Origin: an uncultured SAR116 cluster alpha proteobacterium
Lineage (GTDB): Bacteria; Pseudomonadota; Alphaproteobacteria; Puniceispirillales; Marisalimonadaceae
Length of the DNA stretch: 64,000 bases
Direction: 5' to 3'
NCBI GenBank assembly: GCA_902619805.1
Contig: CACNGC010000001.1
Location: 124,001 to 188,000, forward strand
The position numbers and the translations under genes are program-made. Positions 46,597-54,422 of this stretch are shown here, piece by piece (position 1 is the stretch's first letter; every line of letters starts with the position of its first letter). The notes under the pieces were generated by a model that had not been told where the DNA came from, did not search any database, and saw only the letters and a program-made list of their open reading frames with translations.

Positions 46597-46782
46597 CTAA
46601 TTATTAGACTTAAATTCATCATTTTCTTCATTTGGATCTTTAGTAAGGTAAACTCCGAAGCAGAAGCCACCAATAGCAAAGAAATTTATTACAAAATTGG
46701 GTTCAACTAAATCTATCCATCTTAATATGCCCCATATCAATGCAGATGCAACAATAATCCAGCCAATAATTTGTTTTTTCAT
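46597..46782 (-). CDS. Small two-helix membrane protein (paralogue of 49537-49710)
   Basis: This 61-residue protein has helices at about residues 5-22 and 30-46 and an acidic tail PNEENDEFKSNN. Its second helix FAIGGFCFGVYLTK aligns with AAIFGFCYSIYYTQ of the 57-residue protein at 49537, so the two look paralogous. Function unknown. Confidence 0.55.
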   Translation of the reverse strand: MKKQIIGWIIVASALIWGILRWIDLVEPNFVINFFAIGGFCFGVYLTKDPNEENDEFKSNN

Positions 46783-46887
46783 TTTTTCCCAATATATTTA
46801 AATCTATCAAATCAAAAAATTGATAAACTTTTATTACAAATAAAATTAAATCAATTATAATTATAAAACGTAATTTTCTTATTTAAT

Positions 46888-47430
46888 ATGAATATTTTTA
46901 AATTTATTTTTCTTTTCTTTATTTTAACCCAAGAAGCAATAGGTAATACGATATTTAAAGATAATTTTGAAAATCCAAAAAAGTGGCAATTTATTACAGA
47001 TCAAGTAATGGGCGGCGTGTCTTCGGGTAAAGTTGAATTTTTTAATGACAATGATAATTTATATGCACGATTGACAGGAAATGTTTCCACAGAAAACAAG
47101 GGAGGTTTCATTCAGATTAGAAGAAAACTTGAAAAATCAAATTTAAAAGGCGCAAAATTTATTGAAATAACTGCAAAAGGTAATAATCAAAATTATTTTA
47201 TTCACTTGAGAACATCTGGAACTTTACTGCCGTGGCAATATTATCAAATTAGTTTTAAAGTTGTTAATGATTTCAAAATATTTAAATTACCAATTAATGA
47301 ATTTAAAAGGTCTAGTGTTTTCTTATCTAAACAAATTAATCCTGAAAATATTACATCTCTAGGAGTTGTTGCATTTGGGAGAGATCATTCAGCAGATATT
47401 TATATTAAAGAAATTAATTTTATAGATTAA
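46888..47430 (+). CDS. CIA30-family protein (complex I assembly-like)
   Basis: This 180-residue protein has a signal-like N-terminus (about 1-19) and then the CIA30 beta-sandwich. Family blocks are WQFITDQVMGGVSSGKVEF, LTGNVSTENKGGFIQIRRKL, HLRTSGTLLPWQYYQISF and GVVAFGRDHSADIYIKEINF. Mitochondrial relatives help assemble complex I. Bacterial members are exported sugar-binding-like proteins of unsure role. Confidence 0.85.
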   Translation: MNIFKFIFLFFILTQEAIGNTIFKDNFENPKKWQFITDQVMGGVSSGKVEFFNDNDNLYARLTGNVSTENKGGFIQIRRKLEKSNLKGAKFIEITAKGNNQNYFIHLRTSGTLLPWQYYQISFKVVNDFKIFKLPINEFKRSSVFLSKQINPENITSLGVVAFGRDHSADIYIKEINFID

Positions 47431-47441
47431 ATCTAATATAT

Positions 47442-47636
47442 TTATTTTAGTAACGTTGCTCTTTTAAATTCTACGTGCTTTGGTCTAATCGTAAAAAATC
47501 TAGAAATTCTGTGTTGTTCTAATGCTTCATTAATTATACTCTGAAGGTTACCCAATTCTCCTTCTATAGGTTGGCTGTTCCATTCTCTATTATCTACTAA
47601 AAGTGTAATAATATATTTTTGTTTTTTATTATTCAT
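47442..47636 (-). CDS. Hypothetical small protein, 64 residues
   Basis: The product has a beta strand (YIITLLVDNREW), an amphipathic helix (LQSIINEALEQHRIS) and another strand (RPKHVEFKRATLL). It starts 2 bases after the zinc protease stop, so it is probably translationally linked. I do not recognise the family. Confidence 0.55.
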   Translation of the reverse strand: MNNKKQKYIITLLVDNREWNSQPIEGELGNLQSIINEALEQHRISRFFTIRPKHVEFKRATLLK

Positions 47637-47638
47637 AA

Positions 47639-48316
47639 TTATCTAATTCTTGAAAGTAATAACCAAATAAATCTTAAAGACACAAAATTTCTTATAACTC
47701 CAATAACATAGGTAAAAGCAGCAGCTTTTAGAATAGATTGACAAGCATCGTGATACTCTTCTGGAACTTTACTTTTAATTATTGGCAAAGCTCTATTAAA
47801 ACTAGCATCTAATTCAACTTCTAAAGTTATTAAATGAATTATTACACCTATTATAAGTGATAATAATACTAATATTAGACAAACTTTTATTAATGAATAA
47901 GAACCAGTTGCAAAGATTGTCGGAATACCCATTAGTAATAACCCACTACCTAACTGTGAGATCCATGCTGTATTCTTAACAAGGCTTGTCCTCTGTTCAA
48001 GTGGTTTATATTTTTCATGATGTTGCATTGCATGGCCAATTTCATGGCAAACAATTGATATTGCTGTAAGACTTTTCCGAGAAAGACGATTTTCAGAAAC
48101 TTTTACTTTTTTTTCACTAAGATCATAATGATCTATACTTATAGATTTCTCAATCTTAACATCATTTAAGCCAAGCTCATTAAGAATAATTTTGCCAAAC
48201 TCTAACCCAGTAAAAGGCATATTTACTAGAATTTTGTCATTTTTCGTAAATACGTAATTTAGCCATATCATTGGAGCGATTGATAGTATAAGTAATAATG
48301 TTATATAAAATATCAT
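47639..48316 (-). CDS. Zinc metallopeptidase (YugP-like, Zn_peptidase_2)
   Basis: This 225-residue membrane peptidase has an N-terminal helix, then a zinc motif HEIGHAMQH at about residues 91-99, followed by LEQRTSLVKNTAWISQLGS and two or three helices. A conserved third ligand lies in LEVELDASFNRALPI. The order matches YugP. It would act on membrane proteins at the cytoplasmic face. It is followed 2 bases later by a 64-residue gene. Confidence 0.88.
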   Translation of the reverse strand: MIFYITLLLILSIAPMIWLNYVFTKNDKILVNMPFTGLEFGKIILNELGLNDVKIEKSISIDHYDLSEKKVKVSENRLSRKSLTAISIVCHEIGHAMQHHEKYKPLEQRTSLVKNTAWISQLGSGLLLMGIPTIFATGSYSLIKVCLILVLLSLIIGVIIHLITLEVELDASFNRALPIIKSKVPEEYHDACQSILKAAAFTYVIGVIRNFVSLRFIWLLLSRIR

Positions 48317-48404
48317 TTTGTAGAGTATAGCAGATGTTTTAATTTTGTTATCGAGTAGATATTTGGTAATTTTTTTATCTTATTCAACTATCAATCTAAA
48401 TTTA

Positions 48405-48827
48405 TTAGTTACATTTAATTTTTTGTTCTAAAATTTCTTTTTTCCTTAAAGGCATTTTGTCTACAATATTATAAATTTCTTTTAATAATGAGATGTCTGA
48501 TGAATATGATTTTATTTGGCCGTCATAACCAATCAACCACATTCCATATTTATTTTTAAATTTTTCTGAAATATTATATTTTTTAACTTCATCACCTACT
48601 ATTCGAATATACTCTAAATTTCTATTATCATTCTCACACTTATTTTTTTTAAAAAAATTATCGGTTTCATTTATGAAATAAACGTATTTTGATTTTGAAA
48701 TAAAAAGGACTATCCTTTTTTTCCATGCAAAAGAATTGATATAGTCTTCCATGATTATTTTTTCAGAGGCATAACTCATTGAAATAGACATAAATGAAAT
48801 CATTAAAAAAGTAGATATTTTTTTCAT
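48405..48827 (-). CDS. DUF4174-family exported protein
   Basis: This 140-residue protein has a signal peptide (MKK, hydrophobic, cleavage near SYA). The DUF4174 pattern follows: WKKRIVLFISKS, then a strand, MWLIGYDGQIKSYSS and the end VDKMPLRKKEILEQ. The DGQIK block and the MPxR motif identify the family, a thioredoxin-like fold of unknown function. The ATG at 48827 gives the signal peptide. It follows CutA by 16 bases. Confidence 0.8.
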   Translation of the reverse strand: MKKISTFLMISFMSISMSYASEKIIMEDYINSFAWKKRIVLFISKSKYVYFINETDNFFKKNKCENDNRNLEYIRIVGDEVKKYNISEKFKNKYGMWLIGYDGQIKSYSSDISLLKEIYNIVDKMPLRKKEILEQKIKCN

Positions 48828-48843
48828 ATATAATTTATACATT

Positions 48844-49176
48844 CTAATCAGACAGACTTACAGACGTTTCAACCCATTTTAAAAAATCTTTATGCCCCTT
48901 AGAAACATCTATCTTAAGTATACATGGTGTTTCGTATACGTGATTTTTAATTATTAACTTTTCAAGTAAATCATATTTATTAACTAATGTTTTTAAAAGT
49001 AAAACTATTTCTTTTTCCAATTTAATTTCTCCTTTCCATTCAAACATGGAATGAGACTCTGGAAAAATATTTGCACATGCAACTAATTTGTCTTTAATCG
49101 CAAGTTCGGCAATTAGCTCTGCTTGCTCAAAATTTTCAACTGTTACATATACAATGCAAAATTTATCTTTTATCAT
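48844..49176 (-). CDS. cutA: CutA-family divalent ion tolerance protein
   Basis: This 110-residue protein has the CutA1 fold. Blocks are CIVYVTVENFEQAELIAELAI, KLVACANIFPESHSMFEWKGEI and LKTLVNKYDLLEKLII, followed by HVYETPCILKIDV. CutA forms stable trimers and is linked to metal tolerance. It is paired with the DUF4174 gene. Confidence 0.92.
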   Translation of the reverse strand: MIKDKFCIVYVTVENFEQAELIAELAIKDKLVACANIFPESHSMFEWKGEIKLEKEIVLLLKTLVNKYDLLEKLIIKNHVYETPCILKIDVSKGHKDFLKWVETSVSLSD

Positions 49177-49273
49177 ATATAAATCTTAAACTGATTAATA
49201 GCTTAACGTAAAGAGTAATAAAAATTTTCAAGTTTTAATTTATTTTTAAAATTTATATGTGGTACGATAATTT

Positions 49274-49468
49274 ATGAATAAAGAAAATGATAAGCTTAAT
49301 AAATTTAAAGCTGAAGCAAAACTAAAATCCAAGAAAAGTGATTTTTTTAAGTCTTATCTGGAAAAAACTAATAACATTGATGATAAAATTGCATTAATAA
49401 AATTTAAGTATAAAGACGATAATCAACAACTTTTAAATAGTATTAAAAACTTATTGAAAAAAAATTAA
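49274..49468 (+). CDS. Small charged hypothetical protein, 64 residues
   Basis: The product is Lys-rich and helical with no membrane segment. A central KSYLEKTNNIDDKIALIKFK and a C-terminal LLNSIKNLLKKN give the only pattern. An ATG start is present but the upstream ribosome site is weak. I do not recognise the family. Confidence 0.4.
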   Translation: MNKENDKLNKFKAEAKLKSKKSDFFKSYLEKTNNIDDKIALIKFKYKDDNQQLLNSIKNLLKKN

Positions 49469-49536
49469 TTAATAATATTCATCAAAATTATGTATAAATT
49501 TACATAAAATTTATATTTATTCATAATTGAATACCT

Positions 49537-49710
49537 CTAATCTTCTCCTAATTTTTTTAATTGGGTATAATAAATTGAATAGCAAAATCCAAAAATAGCT
49601 GCAGCGTCTACCCAATTAAAAGATTCATCCGATCCTCCTATAACTCTATAAATTCCATATACAAAACAAACAATTCCAAGTAACCAACTTTGAGCATATT
49701 TAAAATCCAT
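49537..49710 (-). CDS. Small two-helix membrane protein, 57 residues (paralogue of 46597-46782)
   Basis: The frame runs from ATG 49708-49710 to TAG 49537-49539. The product has helix 1 at about residues 8-24 (WLLGIVCFVYGIYRVIG) and helix 2 at about 34-48 (VDAAAIFGFCYSIYY), ending QLKKLGED. The second helix and its spacing match the 61-residue protein at 46597. Function unknown. Confidence 0.5.
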   Translation of the reverse strand: MDFKYAQSWLLGIVCFVYGIYRVIGGSDESFNWVDAAAIFGFCYSIYYTQLKKLGED

Positions 49711-49757
49711 ATTAATCTCTTATTTGTTAAAGTTTTTAATCCAATATTTATGATAAA

Positions 49758-50105
49758 TTATTTTAAATAAATGTCCTTAAATTTTGGAGGATAAATCCTC
49801 CACATCAAAAATGTCCATCCTAAAAATACAAAATATAAAAACATAAAAAAACTAGTTGGAAAATCCCAGTAAATAATCTTTTCAATCCAAAAAGAAATAA
49901 AAGATTTACTATTATGTATTCCTCGAAGATAATTCTCAATAGAAGTTAATGGACAGGTTATGCCAACAAGAGTTTCGAGTGTCACTATAAACATTAGACC
50001 AAAATGAAATAATCTTAATTTAAAGTTTTTTATCCAACTCCAATCATAATAATAACCAATAGGTATCAATAAAAAACCAACAGTAATAAAAATTACAACA
50101 AGCAA
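49758..50105 (-). CDS. DUF2784-family membrane protein, start uncertain
   Basis: This 115-residue product has about three helices. The block RLFHFGLMFIVTLETLVGITCPLTSIENYLRG is the DUF2784 signature (CPLT then E and LR). The first residues HLLVVIF after a stop look like the family's usual N-terminal helix. Immediately upstream the same frame has two stops (TAG and TAA), and the only start is TTG at 50105. The gene may be truncated at its 5' end. Confidence 0.65.
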   Translation of the reverse strand: MLVVIFITVGFLLIPIGYYYDWSWIKNFKLRLFHFGLMFIVTLETLVGITCPLTSIENYLRGIHNSKSFISFWIEKIIYWDFPTSFFMFLYFVFLGWTFLMWRIYPPKFKDIYLK

Positions 50106-50213
50106 ATGTTAAACCTAGTACAACATAAACATTAATTTTTAAATCTTTAATATAACTATTAATTAATTTTTTTTTGTTTACTAGTTTTGAATGGAATAAG
50201 TTATTCTATTAAG

Positions 50214-50756
50214 ATGTGTGGAAGATTTGTTATTTCGTCAAAAAATGCATTCAATTTAGAATATGAAGTATCGTATAATGTATGTCCGTCACAATTAGTA
50301 CCAGTAAAAACCAAAGAAAAATCGCTGTTAATGAAATGGTCATATTCTCCATTATGGAAACAAGATTTAAACCTAATTAATTGTCGTTCTGAAACTATGA
50401 ATGAAAAGCCATCATTTAAAAATGCAAAGAGATGTATAATTTTTAACAATGGTTGGTATGAGTGGCAAAGAAAAGACAATAAAAAAATACCTTATTATCA
50501 CTTTTCCCAAACTAATTATTTTGCTGGTCTATATAATGAGATTGGTTGTTTAATATTGACAAGAAATTCTGTAGATCAAATAAATCATATACATCACAGA
50601 CAACCTGTCTTATTAGAAGAGTCTGAAATTACTTTATTTCTTTTAGGAAAAGATATTTTTAATAGTAATGCAAACAATAATATAAATTTTTATCGTGTTT
50701 CTATGGATGTAAATAATCCAAAAAATAATAATTCATCGCTTACAGAAATTTATTAA
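50214..50756 (+). CDS. yedK: SRAP-family DNA-protein crosslink protein (YedK/HMCES)
   Basis: This 180-residue protein begins MCGRF, with catalytic Cys2 exposed after Met removal. Asn56 lies in INCRSETMNEKPSF, Glu83 in GWYEW and His127 in IHHRQPVLL, all expected for SRAP. The family crosslinks covalently to abasic sites in single-stranded DNA. The ATG at 50214 is required to place Cys at position 2; a longer start would disable it. It is shorter than the usual ~200-220. Confidence 0.92.
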   Translation: MCGRFVISSKNAFNLEYEVSYNVCPSQLVPVKTKEKSLLMKWSYSPLWKQDLNLINCRSETMNEKPSFKNAKRCIIFNNGWYEWQRKDNKKIPYYHFSQTNYFAGLYNEIGCLILTRNSVDQINHIHHRQPVLLEESEITLFLLGKDIFNSNANNNINFYRVSMDVNNPKNNNSSLTEIY

Positions 50757-50840
50757 ATATAAGAAAAAATATTAAATTAAAAATGTTTAATCTTTTAAAT
50801 ACAACTTGAAAAGTATCTATTTTTAAATTAATATATTTTT

Positions 50841-50987
50841 ATGTGTATTGGTTCTACAACAAGTTTATTTTTTACTTTTGTTTTAGCTTTAGCTTCATTT
50901 GTCTGTATTTGGAATTACTCTAAAATTAAGGACAACATAAGAAAAATATTAACTAAACATTTTTCAAAAAAACCAAACTTACAGTAA
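50841..50987 (+). CDS. Possible small membrane protein, 48 residues
   Basis: ATG 50841 to TAA 50985-50987 encodes a short hydrophobic helix (LFFTFVLALASFVCIW, about residues 9-24) with a basic tail (KIRKILTKHF-like). It lies in an otherwise empty gap before another small membrane gene. No ribosome site is obvious. Confidence 0.3.
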   Translation: MCIGSTTSLFFTFVLALASFVCIWNYSKIKDNIRKILTKHFSKKPNLQ

Positions 50988-51005
50988 AAAGCATAAACTT
51001 AATAA

Positions 51006-51251
51006 ATGTTAAAACTTATAATCTTTTTAGTTATCATTTTCTCGATTGCTTATTTTGTATTTAATTTATTTATGTCTAAAAGAGAAAATGGAAGTGCTAA
51101 ATTCATCTTTCCAATAATATTAACACTATTGGTTGTAGTAATGATATTTTTTATTTTGCCAAGATTTGGAATTAATCCTGTTGCTTTATTTCAAAATTTT
51201 GTCTCTAAAATAATCCCATTTATTTCAATGTTAAGAGGAGTTGCAGGCTAA
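51006..51251 (+). CDS. Small membrane protein, 81 residues
   Basis: The product has helix 1 at residues 2-22, a basic/Gly linker (SKRENGSAK), helix 2 at about 32-51 and a hydrophobic C-terminal stretch. It starts 18 bases after the 48-residue frame. I do not recognise the family. Confidence 0.5.
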   Translation: MLKLIIFLVIIFSIAYFVFNLFMSKRENGSAKFIFPIILTLLVVVMIFFILPRFGINPVALFQNFVSKIIPFISMLRGVAG

Positions 51252-51271
51252 AATTAAGTTAGTGATTTTTT

Positions 51272-51853
51272 TCAAATTTTACTGCTAACTTTTTTATTGT
51301 TTTTGAAATAACCAGAATAATCTTCATATAAATAACCAGATGGAGAAAAATACTCCCAATAACCATCCTTGGTCCCGTTTTTATAATTCCCTTGAAACTT
51401 CAATTGTCCATTATAATAGAAAGCAACCCAAGATCCTGACTTTTTGCCATTCTTAAATTTACCTTTGTAGCTAATTACACCATTTTCAAATAGACGTATC
51501 CAGTGACCATCTTCAAGATCATTTTTGTATTGACCTTTTTCTATTAAATGACCTTCATTGTTGTAAGTAATCCAGGCACCATTTTTTCTTCCAATTTTAT
51601 AATTTGATACAGAAAATAATTGTCCATTACTATAATATCTTAACCATGTACCTTCTTTCTTTCCATCTTGGAACTGACCTTTGATGTTTCCATTTATCTT
51701 TCCACTGAAAGGAATATTAGTATTTTTTTTATAATAAATTCCTCCTTTCCAAATTAAATCATTCATGGTCTCACTATGAACAGAACGAACTATAAAAAAG
51801 ATTAGGAATGTAAAAACAATCATCCAAATGAATTTTATATAAACTGAAATCAT
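51272..51853 (-). CDS. MORN-repeat protein (YwqK-like)
   Basis: This 193-residue protein has an N-terminal helix (about 8-25). Five or six MORN_2 repeats of about 23 residues follow, each with the pattern GxxKxGxWxxYxxNGQL: for example GKKEGTWLRYYSNGQLFS, GRKNGAWITYNNEGH and GKKSGSWVAFYYNGQLKFQG. Such repeats form an elongated beta scaffold. The family is loosely named YwqK antitoxin-like, but no partner toxin is present here. It is probably exported. Confidence 0.85.
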   Translation of the reverse strand: MISVYIKFIWMIVFTFLIFFIVRSVHSETMNDLIWKGGIYYKKNTNIPFSGKINGNIKGQFQDGKKEGTWLRYYSNGQLFSVSNYKIGRKNGAWITYNNEGHLIEKGQYKNDLEDGHWIRLFENGVISYKGKFKNGKKSGSWVAFYYNGQLKFQGNYKNGTKDGYWEYFSPSGYLYEDYSGYFKNNKKVSSKI

Positions 51854-51862
51854 TGCTTAAAT

Positions 51863-52219
51863 CTATTCATCATTAGGGGCTGTTAAATCTCCTTTTACGT
51901 TACCAGTATTTATTATTCCTTTTGGTTCTACTAACATCAAATGACACTCGTTTTCAGCAGTTGGTTTGTGATCCACCCCTTTAGGTACTACTATCATTTC
52001 ACCTTCATTTACTTCTATGAATTCTGCATCAAATTCTATTTTTATACTACATTTGATTTCAATAAAAACTTCATCTGTGCCTGAATGGTGATGTTTAATA
52101 AATTCCCCTTTTATTTTAACTAGTTTGAATTGATAATTATTCATCTCAGATATTACTTTTGGAGACCAGTAATCATCAAATTTATTGAATTTAGAATATA
52201 TATTTATTGGTTTTGTCAT
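51863..52219 (-). CDS. Cupin-domain protein
   Basis: This 118-residue single cupin has the metal-site blocks HHHSGTDEVFIE (near residue 43) and GEMIVVPKGVDHKP (near 73). It lacks a second domain. Single cupins of this type are often of unknown substrate. It lies 10 bases upstream of the MORN gene on the same strand. Confidence 0.85.
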   Translation of the reverse strand: MTKPINIYSKFNKFDDYWSPKVISEMNNYQFKLVKIKGEFIKHHHSGTDEVFIEIKCSIKIEFDAEFIEVNEGEMIVVPKGVDHKPTAENECHLMLVEPKGIINTGNVKGDLTAPNDE

Positions 52220-52282
52220 GCACGTAATTTAAACAAATTTAAAATTAGAGGTAAAGAATATTCAATATGTTTTTGAATAGAA

Positions 52283-52492
52283 TTAAAAGATACTTCTTTC
52301 TTTCCTGGATTTTAACAAACCAATTGAAACAAATTTTCCAGATTTTGATTTAAAAGTTTTTTTAAAAATCTTGCTACACTTTAATGCACAATTGGCACAA
52401 AGAAAAAAACAATCATTGTCATTTTTCTCGTACTTACAATTAAATAATTTTTTAAAGGGATGATTACATCTTGAACAATAATGATATTTCAT
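52283..52492 (-). CDS. Cys-rich small protein with C-x2-C-x9-C-x12-C-x2-C
   Basis: This 69-residue protein has cysteines at about residues 6, 9, 19, 32 and 35, followed by a basic tail (KKTFKSKSGKFVSIG). The spacing is identical to that of the 77-residue protein at 52818. It is probably a zinc-binding ribbon of unknown function. Confidence 0.55.
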   Translation of the reverse strand: MKYHYCSRCNHPFKKLFNCKYEKNDNDCFFLCANCALKCSKIFKKTFKSKSGKFVSIGLLKSRKERSIF

Positions 52493-52518
52493 GGATTAAT
52501 AACATATAAATATTTGTT

Positions 52519-52809
52519 TTAAATTTCATTTTTTTCTTCATTACCAAAAATATAGTGAGATCCGATAGATCCTAATATAATTCCTATAATTAATTCTATA
52601 TAACCTTTTAAAATTAAAGTTTGAAAAAGAAACCAAGGGATAATTATAAGAGCACTTAGAGGAAAAATAATTAATATTTTAATTTTCCAATTAATGTGGA
52701 GGTAACATAGTTTTAAATATTTAAATAACCATTTTATTATACCAAAAATTAAAACACCTAAAATTATAAACATACAAAATATAAATATTTCAAAAATAAT
52801 ATGTTCCAT
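52519..52809 (-). CDS. Small membrane protein, 96 residues
   Basis: Three hydrophobic segments are seen (about residues 6-28, 42-62 and 67-86) with a short polar end. It lies between the two Cys-rich genes on the same strand. I do not recognise the family. Confidence 0.5.
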   Translation of the reverse strand: MEHIIFEIFIFCMFIILGVLIFGIIKWLFKYLKLCYLHINWKIKILIIFPLSALIIIPWFLFQTLILKGYIELIIGIILGSIGSHYIFGNEEKNEI

Positions 52810-52817
52810 AATTTTAT

Positions 52818-53051
52818 TTACATTGCTTCATAAAATCGAAGTTCTATTTTCTTCAACTGTAAATTACACTTAATGCAAGATTTTATATTTTGGAATTGAG
52901 ATCTAAAATTTTTACCATTTAAATATTGATAATATCTTATGCAATTACCACAAAGATAAATCCAATTTTTATCCAAAAAGTTTTTTTTACAACTCCATAT
53001 TATTTTATGTGGATCAAAACATTCTTTACAAAAACTATTCAATTTAAACAT
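52818..53051 (-). CDS. Cys-rich small protein, paralogue of 52283-52492
   Basis: This 77-residue protein has CKEC, then a Cys 10 positions on and CGNC later, giving C-x2-C-x9-C-x12-C-x2-C, the same spacing as the protein at 52283. It adds a second CIKC pair near residue 60. A zinc-ribbon fold is likely. The next gene downstream on the strand is a small membrane protein. Confidence 0.55.
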   Translation of the reverse strand: MFKLNSFCKECFDPHKIIWSCKKNFLDKNWIYLCGNCIRYYQYLNGKNFRSQFQNIKSCIKCNLQLKKIELRFYEAM

Positions 53052-53054
53052 CTT

Positions 53055-53147
53055 TTAAAAACTCCACTGATTAATCCAATAAGACATAGTTGGAAAAAAT
53101 ACAAAAATTACAAATAAAATTATAAAAATAACTCCCATTTTATTCAT
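53055..53147 (-). CDS. Possible 30-residue one-helix peptide
   Basis: ATG 53145-53147 to TAA 53055-53057 encodes MNKMG followed by a very hydrophobic helix and a WINQWSF end. It stops just upstream of the 77-residue Cys-rich gene. It is so short that chance cannot be excluded. Confidence 0.25.
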   Translation of the reverse strand: MNKMGVIFIILFVIFVFFPTMSYWINQWSF

Positions 53148-53271
53148 TATTAATGTCCAACTCCAAAGATAATCTGTATAATCTCTTCAATAAATAATTT
53201 AATTTGGCATTTTAATTTAAAACTTAAAAGCATTATTACTTTATTTATAAAATTATTATTAGTCTAAAAGT

Positions 53272-54087
53272 TTATATTTTTTTTAAATCAACTGATTGAA
53301 AAATAGACATTAACCATTTTTTACATTCTTTATCATTTTTAGGTTTGGCAACAAACTCTTGGCCTCGTCCAACAATGTCTACTGTATTTTCTTTCCATCT
53401 ACTAAGATTTTTGTGATACGACATACCACAACCACCATGTTTAGGATTTAACCACTGAGGACAAATCCATTTAGATTTTTTTACTAAAGGGTTAAAGCTT
53501 AAATTTGTTATCTTAGTAGCTTTAAATTTTCCAAACCCTGGAAAATTTTTTAACTCAAAACCTTCAAGATTTTTTTTTGCAATGTAAAGCGTATTATTTT
53601 TTTTCCATTTACCAATGGTGTGTGGATGCGAACTTGGGTTTGGTTTCTCCTTAAAATACCAACTTGGGTCATCTCCAAGTTTTATAATTTCTCCAATCTG
53701 AAACCAACCAAATATTCTGTAGTGACCAGGATCAGTTTTTGAAAAGGAAATTTTATTTTGAAATTCTATAGTTTCTCTAAACCATCCCCAAAATAGAAAA
53801 ATATCACCTATTCCAACCTTATTATTTTCTAGATGTGTTTGTGCAGCTCCTACTTGACCAAACTGACCAGTTTCTAAGTTAGGATCATAATGACAGGTAT
53901 CTGAAGGTTTAATCTTTTTTTTAGATAACTGATTTATTTCTTTACCAAAACCAAGATACTCATATGAAGTTAAAGTATTTGTTTTATATGGGATTGGAAA
54001 ACTTTGAATATTTTTTCCTTTTTTAGGACTTGGGATTCCACCGGCAGTACTATCGAGGCCTTTCCTACTGAAAATAATTTTTATCAT
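53272..54087 (-). CDS. Nmad3-family putative nucleotide-modification protein
   Basis: This 271-residue protein shows the Nmad3 pattern: KIIFSRKGLDSTAGGIPSPK at the N-terminus, then CHYDPNLETGQFGQVGAAQTHL, GDIFLFWGWFRETI and a Cys-containing CPQWLNP region. Nmad proteins are named for association with modified-nucleotide systems of phages, and their chemistry is not established. No phage genes flank it here. The start is ATG. It may be a resident gene of foreign origin, by family reputation only. Confidence 0.75.
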   Translation of the reverse strand: MIKIIFSRKGLDSTAGGIPSPKKGKNIQSFPIPYKTNTLTSYEYLGFGKEINQLSKKKIKPSDTCHYDPNLETGQFGQVGAAQTHLENNKVGIGDIFLFWGWFRETIEFQNKISFSKTDPGHYRIFGWFQIGEIIKLGDDPSWYFKEKPNPSSHPHTIGKWKKNNTLYIAKKNLEGFELKNFPGFGKFKATKITNLSFNPLVKKSKWICPQWLNPKHGGCGMSYHKNLSRWKENTVDIVGRGQEFVAKPKNDKECKKWLMSIFQSVDLKKI

Positions 54088-54422
54088 ATTATAAATTAAA
54101 CAAAATAATATTATAAATTAAATAAAATAATTTAGGTTCTAATGTTTAAATTACAGCAATAAAAGTTTTTCTTTACTCTTCTTTGAGAGAAAGGTTTATA
54201 AAATAATTTATTTAATAAAATATTCATACCTTGGAAATAATGAAGAAATAATCATTAAAATGATTTTGGTATTTGTATATATTTTTAAAGTATATAAAAA
54301 ATTTAAAAATATGATTGACTCTCCCCTTAGGGCAGAGATTATATAATTAAAACCGGTTAAGTTTTAATACAAATCTTTTCCCTTACCACAATACTTTTTA
54401 AGAAATTATTGGATAATATGAA
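54088..54422 (+). promoter_or_regulatory. Copper-operon upstream region with CueR/MerR-like promoter
   Basis: In this 335-base gap, TTGACT (54315-54320) and TATATA (54340-54345) are 19 bases apart, the long spacer of MerR-family promoters. The spacer holds the near-perfect dyad CTCTCCCCTTAGGGCAGAG (54319-54337, one mismatched pair). Its CCCCTT half is close to CueR operators such as that of copA. It lies 85 bases before the CopC-CusF start. The left half of the gap shows no other feature. No MerR-type gene is in the window. Confidence 0.7.

Noticed and set aside
51272-51853. YwqK-type antitoxin of a toxin-antitoxin pair
   Set aside because: The repeats match, but no toxin-like gene is adjacent; called a MORN protein only.
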